Shown here: positions 17,306-23,412 of the stretch, piece after piece
Numbering within the stretch: position 1 is the first letter of the stretch
Layout: every line of letters starts with the position of its first letter
DNA from: Clostridium sp. UBA701
GTDB lineage: Bacteria; Bacillota; Clostridia; Clostridiales; Clostridiaceae
Assembly (NCBI GenBank): GCA_002298125.1
Contig: DBMJ01000011.1
Coordinates: 310,001 to 374,000, forward strand
Length of the DNA stretch: 64,000 nucleotides
Reading direction: 5' to 3'
The notes under the pieces: generated by a model
Database searches by the model: none
The model's input: the letters and a program-made list of their open reading frames with translations, nothing else
What the model was told of the DNA's origin: nothing
Translations under genes and position numbers: made by a program

Positions 17306-19348
17306 CTATATTAACCTGTCAAGGGCCTCCTTTAGAATGCTTTCCTGTTCATAGCCCTTACTGGAATAATTGCTTTGAAAAATAAAAATTGTGTCTTTAC
17401 ACTTTTTAGGAAGACAGTTTGCAATCCTTTTTAGATTTGCAGCCATAAACTCTCTTTCCATGGTTTCATTGTAGTTTAAAAGAGCATCTTCTCTAACCCC
17501 ATATATGTAATTGTTACTTAAAGGAGTCCTTCCTGATGGTGTCCAAGCATCACTGCTCACATCTGACCACAGCTGTATAGAGCACTCCACACTTCTTGAT
17601 AAAACCGCATAGGGTGTTGCAATTACAATATAATTAGCTTTGAGATTTTCCTCCAAATCATAAATGGATTCTGCTCCCTTTACTCCCTCTAGGATGAGCT
17701 CTAAATACTCTTTATTAATTATGTCCTTTGTGTATATACCCTCCATGGAATTTACAAAGGTTGCACTAGAATCAATAAGCTGTCTGCAGGCTATCAAATT
17801 TTCAGAGGCCGCAGGAAGAGTTACTAAGATTTCAAGAAATACCCTCTTAAAAAATTCATTTATATAGAGTGCCTCATCATTTTTATAGCTTTCAATCCAT
17901 TGAACTATATAATTGAATTTATCCACATTGTGAAAGCCTATTCTTTCAGCTAGTGAAGGTCTTATATCTGATTTCAAAGCCTTTTCTTTATAAGAGTATC
18001 CATAGTGTGCCAGTAATGAAGCACGCACAGCATCAAGGGAGGTAATAAGAGCCAGAGTGTTTTTTATGTCATCATAGTTTACATCCAGTTTCAGCTTAGG
18101 ATGACACAAGCAGGCTATTACCATAATAGCATTAATAAAGGGGTTTTCAGTTAATCTAGCTTTTCTCCCCAATGCTGTTACTCTTATGCCTCTAGATTTT
18201 AACCTATCATTAAACACATATTCTAAAACAGCATCATTTTGAGGAGTAATAATAACTATTTCCGAAGGTTTAATACCCTTATCTAAAAGCCCTTCTGTCT
18301 TAGCTACCATAGACTGCAGCATATCACTTTTAAGCTCAAGGGGATTTTCTATGACAACCTTATTATTTATTCCAGCTTTTTTTATGGGCTTTCCAACTAA
18401 GTTTACACCCAAGCTTTCGCTAAAGGATATCAGTTCTTCATTAGAGGAAAATATCCTTGTAAGTTCCCTGGGTTGAAAGTTTTTAAATAAATATTGCATT
18501 GTATAGTTAATGTTGGCCCCAAAAGTAGTGCCATAGCCTCCCTGCGGGTTGAAAAAGAGTGTACAGCCCTGAAGCTTTGGTTCAAGCTTTGATATGAAAT
18601 TTACCATGCTAGGTACGGCCTCTTCCATGTTATCTACTATTATATGAGAAAATTGTCTGCTTAAGTTTTCTATGTAATGCTCATCCTCTAGCAGGCATTT
18701 ATTGTAGATATATATACTTGTGGCATAATCTAATATGCCCTTCTCTAAGGTACTATCCATGTATTTTTTAAGAATTGATGTACTCTCTTTTATAACTTCA
18801 ATTCTGCTACTCTCCTCTTCAGATAAGGATTTAATAAGCAGTCTTTCTCCTTCTTCAATAGAAAGGCAATTTATATTGAATTTAAAAAGATTTGAGGTAA
18901 GCTCTATTGCTATCTTATCTGAAGTTTGATTTAGGGTCTGGAAGCCTCCTTTATCCCTGTGCTCATTCACTATCTTTTTCATTATGCTCTGAGCCACTTC
19001 GAAGGTCATTAATTTTGGATAAAAGCTTTTCTTTTTTATTCTATCTTCTATTCCCAATATCTTTGGCCAATATCTCATTATTTCTTTTTGTAAGAAGCCA
19101 TAATAAGAAGCTCTGTACTGAGGGCCACTAACTCTTATATTTATGTTATTTTTCCACAGCATGCTTTGACTTCTGTTTAAAACTAGAGTAAGGAGGCTTT
19201 CGCTTCCCATGTGTTCTTTATTCAAAAGATATTCATATCTAGCCATTGCAGCTGCAGTCTTTCCAGTTCCACTTGCCCCAACAACTAAAAGCTTAGAATT
19301 ACGGGATGAAGTAATAATGCTCTCTTGTTCCTTTGTGTAAATGATAAT
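17306..19348 (-). CDS. AddB-like degenerate superfamily 1 helicase, apparent ATT start
   Basis: From the first ordinary start (ATG 19246) this protein has 646 residues and no Walker A. The same frame stays open 34 codons further upstream and encodes YTKEQESIITSS followed by LLVVGASGTGKTAAA, a clear Q-motif and Walker A. No ATG, GTG or TTG exists in that stretch before an in-frame TGA at 19352. The best start is ATT at 19348, 6 bases after GGTGG; ATC at 19345 is the alternative. Later motifs are weak: motif II reads VDNMEE, and the motif VI region (EREFMAANLKRI) lacks the usual TRA. Together with the neighbouring helicase and nuclease this resembles the AddB helicase half. Confidence 0.75.
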   Translation of the reverse strand: MIIYTKEQESIITSSRNSKLLVVGASGTGKTAAAMARYEYLLNKEHMGSESLLTLVLNRSQSMLWKNNINIRVSGPQYRASYYGFLQKEIMRYWPKILGIEDRIKKKSFYPKLMTFEVAQSIMKKIVNEHRDKGGFQTLNQTSDKIAIELTSNLFKFNINCLSIEEGERLLIKSLSEEESSRIEVIKESTSILKKYMDSTLEKGILDYATSIYIYNKCLLEDEHYIENLSRQFSHIIVDNMEEAVPSMVNFISKLEPKLQGCTLFFNPQGGYGTTFGANINYTMQYLFKNFQPRELTRIFSSNEELISFSESLGVNLVGKPIKKAGINNKVVIENPLELKSDMLQSMVAKTEGLLDKGIKPSEIVIITPQNDAVLEYVFNDRLKSRGIRVTALGRKARLTENPFINAIMVIACLCHPKLKLDVNYDDIKNTLALITSLDAVRASLLAHYGYSYKEKALKSDIRPSLAERIGFHNVDKFNYIVQWIESYKNDEALYINEFFKRVFLEILVTLPAASENLIACRQLIDSSATFVNSMEGIYTKDIINKEYLELILEGVKGAESIYDLEENLKANYIVIATPYAVLSRSVECSIQLWSDVSSDAWTPSGRTPLSNNYIYGVREDALLNYNETMEREFMAANLKRIANCLPKKCKDTIFIFQSNYSSKGYEQESILKEALDRLI

Positions 19349-19351
19349 AAA

Positions 19352-19374
19352 TCACCACCCGTTTTTTATACATT
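19352..19374 (-). promoter_or_regulatory. Extended -10 promoter and ribosome site of the helicase-nuclease-RecJ cluster
   Basis: On the minus strand TGTTATAAT is an extended -10 element. About 15 bases later GGGTGGTGA follows, a ribosome site. The implied leader is only about ten bases, so translation should begin close to 19348-19340. The -35 element is weak. Confidence 0.45.
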
Positions 19375-19416
19375 ATAACATAATATAGCAATGTTTAGCT
19401 TAACTGTTATTTTATT

Positions 19417-19453
19417 AAAGCTCCTGTTATTAAGACTTAATAACAGGAGCTTT
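19417..19453 (-). terminator. Strong hairpin after PAS histidine kinase 1
   Basis: A perfect 17-base stem (arms 19417-19433 and 19437-19453) closes on a 3-base loop, just after the kinase stop codon. It separates the kinase from the helicase cluster. The T-run on the minus side is modest (TTTAATAAAAT). Confidence 0.75.
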
Positions 19454-19475
19454 AATCTCGCCCTTAATATTTCTA

Positions 19476-20969
19476 TTAAATGTCTGACAACTCTATATCA
19501 ACCACAGTTTGGAGCTCATCTGAGATAAAACCCAAATAAGGTAATTCCTTCTCTTTAGGTAATCTATAGGGTAAGCTTATAATAAACTCAGTTCCCATTC
19601 CCTCCATGCTTATAACCTCAATGTTTCCTTCCATGATATCCACTAGTTTTTTTACTAGGGATAGACCTAGTCCAGTACCTTCATATTTAGCATTTCCTCG
19701 CTTATTGATCATTACATATCTATCAAAGATGTATTTCATCTTATCCTTAGGTATACCAATCCCACTATCTCTCACTGCCATAGATATAACATCCTCTTCT
19801 TTTTCAATCCTTATTAGTATTTCTCCTCCACTTGGAGTGAATTTTATGGCATTTGACATTAAATTTAATAACACCCTCTCTATTTTATTTACATCTAGAA
19901 GAGTAAAAAGTTCCTCCTCTGTGGTATCAAATATGAGCTTAACTCCTTTACTCTCAGCAAAGGGTATTATGCTACTTACCACACTTTCACATAGAAATAC
20001 TAAATCCATTGGGGTATAATTTGGGCTAAGAAATCCTGCCTCTGCTTTTCCAAGCTCAAGAAAATTATTAACCAATTTAAGAATTTTTCTACTGTTTTGT
20101 TTTATTATTCCAAGTGACTTCTGCACATTTTCAGTTATATCCTTTTCATATAGATTTTCTGTTAGCTGAATGGAGGATAGTATCACTGTCAAAGGAGTCC
20201 TAAGTTCATGTGACAGTGTAGACATAAGCTCTTCCTTCATCCTGTTATTTTCCTCCATTATTAAATTGCTCTGTATCTCATTAGTCATATCTAATGTGTA
20301 GCAAAACATCTTATTTATTTCTCCAGAAGAATTCATAATTGGTACAATGGAAAGCTTTATATGCCGTATCTCTCCGTTATATAATCCCAATCTAAAAGCA
20401 TCTGTGGTGTAACAGGCCCCACTTTCACCAAGCTGTTTTACTATTTCCTCTATTCCCTGTGTTTCAAAGAATGGTTTTATATTCTTTATCTTTACATTTA
20501 TTATTTCCTCTATATTCTTTATAGTTGGATTGATTTGCTGTATAAACTTCAAATTCTTGTCATTGACCATATAATAGGTCATTTCAGGGTAATTGATTAT
20601 TGCAAGAGGCATATCAATCTTATTTATTATTTCATTAATTATCCTTTGTTCATATGGAGTTCCCGTAACACATCTTTCACCGCATACCAACAAAATATTA
20701 CCCTCTGTACAGTAGTTAATATTGAAATTAAAAGTATCTTGCCCAATGGAGATTTCTTCAATGGATATATTGACCTTTCTCCTTAAGGCTTCCTTTAAAC
20801 TCCAAGAAAAAACATGATTTTCAGGAAAATTGGAAAATAGACTCTTGTTTAATATTACATTGCCAAAAGTCTTTAAAAAATATTCATTTGCATAATCTAC
20901 TTTAAGTTCAGTACCGCTTATGATTGCCATAAGATATGGCATATCGTCCATAATACTTTTTTTATCCAT
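19476..20969 (-). CDS. PAS-domain sensor histidine kinase 1 (orphan)
   Basis: The 497-residue protein has two PAS-like regions (about 8-100 and 115-230) and no obvious membrane segment, so it is probably cytoplasmic. A HisKA domain carries H254 in TLSHELRTP. The HATPase domain has LMSNAIKFTPSG, DSGIGIPKDKM and GTGLGLSLVKKLV. I chose the ATG at 20969 behind GGAGAG. No response regulator gene is adjacent. It is a close paralogue of the kinase at 23410-25776; both contain PFAES(K/R)G and LIFDT and end in IE(L/F)SDI. In clostridia orphan kinases of this build can feed Spo0A; that is only a possibility here. Confidence 0.9.
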   Translation of the reverse strand: MDKKSIMDDMPYLMAIISGTELKVDYANEYFLKTFGNVILNKSLFSNFPENHVFSWSLKEALRRKVNISIEEISIGQDTFNFNINYCTEGNILLVCGERCVTGTPYEQRIINEIINKIDMPLAIINYPEMTYYMVNDKNLKFIQQINPTIKNIEEIINVKIKNIKPFFETQGIEEIVKQLGESGACYTTDAFRLGLYNGEIRHIKLSIVPIMNSSGEINKMFCYTLDMTNEIQSNLIMEENNRMKEELMSTLSHELRTPLTVILSSIQLTENLYEKDITENVQKSLGIIKQNSRKILKLVNNFLELGKAEAGFLSPNYTPMDLVFLCESVVSSIIPFAESKGVKLIFDTTEEELFTLLDVNKIERVLLNLMSNAIKFTPSGGEILIRIEKEEDVISMAVRDSGIGIPKDKMKYIFDRYVMINKRGNAKYEGTGLGLSLVKKLVDIMEGNIEVISMEGMGTEFIISLPYRLPKEKELPYLGFISDELQTVVDIELSDI

Positions 20970-21076
20970 AATTATCTCTCCTGAAATCATTTACTAATTA
21001 ATAAAAATTCTATACTAGCTTTCAAATTCCTCTTTTTATAGACAAATTACGATATTTTTTTACTTCTCTATTTCAA

Positions 21077-21139
21077 GCGATTTTTACTTTTTGCTTTGCG
21101 TTTTTTACTTAAAAACAAGCGTTTTTTATAAAATGTTAA
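21077..21139. repeat. Three direct repeats GCG(A/T)TTTTTA(C/T), 21-base period
   Basis: Copies start at 21077, 21098 and 21119, exactly 21 bases apart, so all lie on the same face of the helix two turns apart. The core is about 11 bases. This pattern suits cooperative protein binding or intrinsic bending by phased T-tracts. Confidence 0.75.
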
Positions 21140-21178
21140 TATTTTGAAATTGTTTTACCTATATTTTACTTAATATAC

Positions 21179-21231
21179 TTATTTTTTATGTGTATAAATT
21201 TATTTTTTTATGTGTATGTACTTATTTTTTT
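21179..21231. repeat. Three T-tract direct repeats, 21-22-base period
   Basis: TTATTTTTTATGTGTAT at 21179, TTATTTTTTTATGTGTAT at 21200 and a partial copy TTATTTTTTT at 21222. The period continues the helical phasing of the upstream array and ends at the putative rubrerythrin -35 box. Confidence 0.7.
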
Positions 21232-21266
21232 GAAAATTTTAATATTATTAATTTAATATTATTAAT
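21232..21266 (+). promoter_or_regulatory. Rubrerythrin promoter with duplicated palindromic operator
   Basis: TTGAAA near 21231 is followed after 18 bases by TAATAT, a plausible promoter. The same bases form TTAATATTATTAAT twice in tandem (21239-21252 and 21253-21266), each containing a 13-base palindrome. The size and AT content resemble Fur/PerR-family operators, which is inference. Confidence 0.5.
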
Positions 21267-21315
21267 AGCTCCTTGTGGAAATACTATTACTACATTGTAA
21301 AAGGAGGGAAATTTA

Positions 21316-21903
21316 ATGAAAAGTCTAAAAAACACTAAAACTGCCGATAACCTTGCAAAGGCCTTCGCAGGAGAATCTCAAGCTAGAAACCGCTATACCT
21401 TTTATAGTAAGGTGGCTGATAAAGAAGGACATAAACAAATTGCTGCAGTTTTCTTAGAGACCGCAGAAAATGAAAGAGCCCATGCAAAAGTTTTTTTTGA
21501 CCTTTTAATAGCTGGCCTTGGAAAGGATATGATAAAGGTTGATGCTGAATATCTAATAGGCTATGGAAATACCCTAGAAAATCTCAAATATGGAGCAGAG
21601 GGTGAAAAGGAAGAATGGGGGAATATTTACCCATCCTTTTCAAAAATAGCAAAAGAAGAAGGCTTTCCTGAAGTAGAGCAGGCCTTTAACAGTATTTTAA
21701 AAATTGAAGAAGGACATGAAAAAAGATACTTAGATCTGTTAGCTAGCTTAGAAAATGGCACCCTATATAAACGTGATTCCACACAGTACTGGAAGTGTAG
21801 AAACTGTGGTTATATTTATGATGGCGTAGAAGCTCCTAAGATTTGCCCTGCATGCAAGCATCCACAGGGATATTTTGAGATAATGTACAACACAAGAGAC
21901 TAG
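21316..21903 (+). CDS. rbr: Rubrerythrin
   Basis: Rubrerythrin reduces hydrogen peroxide in the cytoplasm of anaerobes. The 195-residue protein has the N-terminal four-helix diiron domain with the iron-ligand glutamates in GESQARNRY, ENERAHA and EEGHEKRY. The C-terminal rubredoxin domain has two CxxC pairs (CRNCGYIYDG and CPACKHP). The domain order is that of classical, not reverse, rubrerythrin. A strong ribosome site (AAAAGGAGGG) precedes the ATG. It is a single-gene unit ending in a long hairpin. Confidence 0.97.
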   Translation: MKSLKNTKTADNLAKAFAGESQARNRYTFYSKVADKEGHKQIAAVFLETAENERAHAKVFFDLLIAGLGKDMIKVDAEYLIGYGNTLENLKYGAEGEKEEWGNIYPSFSKIAKEEGFPEVEQAFNSILKIEEGHEKRYLDLLASLENGTLYKRDSTQYWKCRNCGYIYDGVEAPKICPACKHPQGYFEIMYNTRD

Positions 21904-21910
21904 TGAAGCT

Positions 21911-21950
21911 TAAATTTAAAAGCTGTCATTTTTGACAGCTTTTAAATTTA
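21911..21950. terminator. Bidirectional terminator between rbr and murG
   Basis: A perfect inverted repeat with arms of about 18 bases around AGCTGTCA and TGACAGCT, flanked by A/T runs on both sides. It lies between the two convergent stop codons and can serve both strands. Confidence 0.85.
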
Positions 21951-21961
21951 ATGTTAAATGT

Positions 21962-23041
21962 CTATAGATTTTTTTGTGCTTCCTTAAGTATTAGTTGAGC
22001 TATGATTTCAGCTGAATTTTTTATAGAGTTTTTCTCCATGGCTTTTACATAGCTGCTTCTATTTTTATATAGCTCATAAATAGCTTCTAGCAGCCTTTCT
22101 CCTGTAAGTTGTTCTTCCTCTATAACCATGCTGTATCCTTGTCTTTCAAAGGATTTTGCATTTAGAATCTGATCTCCTCTGCTAGAGAGCTTAGATAATG
22201 GAATTAATAAATTTGGCTTTTTTAAAGCCAAAAGCTCATAAATTGAATTTGCTCCGGCTCTTGAAATTACCATATCGGCTAGAGCTAAGAGATGACTAAG
22301 CTCCTTATCAACATATTGAAATTGTCTATAGCCTTCTATATATCTTAACTTTTCATCAGCATTTTCCTTGCCACAAATGTGAATTATATTAAATTCGTTT
22401 ATAAGCTTTGGCAGCATTTCTCTAAGCTTAGTGTTTATAAAGCTTGAACCAAGACTTCCTCCCACTACTAGAATTACTGGCTTGTTATCTTTAAAGCCAC
22501 ATATAAGCTTTCCAGTAATCTTATCTCCTCTTAACAATTCTTCTCTGATAGGAGTACCAGTTAAAACTCCTTTATTCTTCTTTATATGCTCTAAGGTCTC
22601 TGGAAAGGTTACACAAACGCAACTGCAAAATGGAGTAGATATTTTATTTGCTAGTCCTGGAGTTAGGTCAGATTCATGAGTAATCACTGGAACCTTATTC
22701 ATTGCCCCGGCAATAACTACAGGTACACTTACGAAACCACCCTTAGAAAATATAGCTGCAGGCTTTTCAGCTTTAATTATGTTATAAGCCTCTTTTAAAC
22801 CTACCAACACTTTAAAGGGATCCGTAAAATTCTTTACATCAAAGTATCTTCTTAACTTTCCGCTAGATATACCATAATACTTATATTTTTTTTCATTAAT
22901 AATGTCTTTTTCAATTCCTTCCTTTGATCCTATATATATTATTTCATATCCACATATTTCTACATAAGGCATTATTGCAAGGTTAGGAGTAACATGCCCT
23001 GCAGAGCCTCCGCCAGTAAAAATAATCTTTTTACTTTTCAA
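21962..23041 (-). CDS. murG: UDP-GlcNAc:undecaprenyl-pyrophosphoryl-MurNAc-pentapeptide GlcNAc transferase MurG
   Basis: MurG makes lipid II from lipid I at the inner face of the membrane. The 359-residue GT-B protein begins with the glycine-rich acceptor loop GGGSAGHVTPNLA. A second Gly-rich stretch reads VVGGSLGSSFIN, and the UDP-GlcNAc site is SRAGANSIYELLALKKPNLLIPL. The start is TTG behind GGAGAGG. It is separated from other cell-wall genes (no mur/fts cluster here), an arrangement seen in other clostridia. Confidence 0.95.
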   Translation of the reverse strand: MKSKKIIFTGGGSAGHVTPNLAIMPYVEICGYEIIYIGSKEGIEKDIINEKKYKYYGISSGKLRRYFDVKNFTDPFKVLVGLKEAYNIIKAEKPAAIFSKGGFVSVPVVIAGAMNKVPVITHESDLTPGLANKISTPFCSCVCVTFPETLEHIKKNKGVLTGTPIREELLRGDKITGKLICGFKDNKPVILVVGGSLGSSFINTKLREMLPKLINEFNIIHICGKENADEKLRYIEGYRQFQYVDKELSHLLALADMVISRAGANSIYELLALKKPNLLIPLSKLSSRGDQILNAKSFERQGYSMVIEEEQLTGERLLEAIYELYKNRSSYVKAMEKNSIKNSAEIIAQLILKEAQKNL

Positions 23042-23189
23042 AATTATCCTCTCCTATTGTAAGTTGTATATCATCATTATATCATACCCAAAACATTATT
23101 AAAATTCCATTACTGCCTTCAATATAATAATATAAAAGTGTTGATATTGGATAAGCTATAATTACAAACATCAAAGGAGGTGAAGTCAC

Positions 23190-23372
23190 ATGTCTAATAA
23201 ATCATTAATTCCTGAAGCAAGGTCTGGTCTTAACAAATTTAAGATGGAAACTGCAAAAGAATTAGGAGTGCCCTTTACAGACTACAATGGTAACCTTACT
23301 TCCAGAGAATGTGGTTCAGTAGGCGGAGAAATGGTTAAAAGAATGGTAGAACAATACGAAAAAAATCTATAA
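23190..23372 (+). CDS. Alpha/beta-type small acid-soluble spore protein
   Basis: These proteins coat and protect DNA in the dormant spore and are degraded at germination. The 60-residue product fits the family: LNKFKMETAKELGV contains the germination-protease cleavage region, and GNLTSRECGSVGGEMVKRMVE is the conserved DNA-binding half. It is preceded by AAAGGAGGTGA. Expression is expected from the forespore sigma factor sigma-G; AATATA and GATATTG about 16 bases apart upstream are a weak candidate only. Confidence 0.95.
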   Translation: MSNKSLIPEARSGLNKFKMETAKELGVPFTDYNGNLTSRECGSVGGEMVKRMVEQYEKNL

Positions 23373-23378
23373 GCTATA

Positions 23379-23412
23379 GGCACATAGCTTTTATACAGCT
23401 ATGTGCCCTTTA
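23379..23412. terminator. Bidirectional terminator between SASP gene and histidine kinase 2
   Basis: GGCACATAGCT and AGCTATGTGCC form an 11-base stem, with CCTTTAATTT after it on the plus side. The minus-strand kinase stop codon overlaps its edge. Confidence 0.8.

Larger units (their letters stand above)
20970..21315. other. AT-rich divergent spacer between kinase 1 and rubrerythrin
   Basis: This 346-base spacer holds no gene. It contains a three-copy GCG-led repeat with exact 21-base period (21077-21139) and three copies of a T-tract repeat at 21-22 bases (21179-21231). Next come a tandem palindrome (21239-21266) and the rubrerythrin ribosome site AAAAGGAGGG at 21299-21308. Confidence 0.8.

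Noticed and set aside
19606..20019. Long plus-strand frame opposite histidine kinase 1
   Set aside because: It is an antisense shadow of a conserved kinase domain with no ribosome site or family resemblance; a similar case exists at 24572-24985.
23101..23180. Sigma-G promoter of the SASP gene
   Set aside because: AATATA and GATATTG are too degenerate to list as a feature, though sigma-G control is expected from the family.
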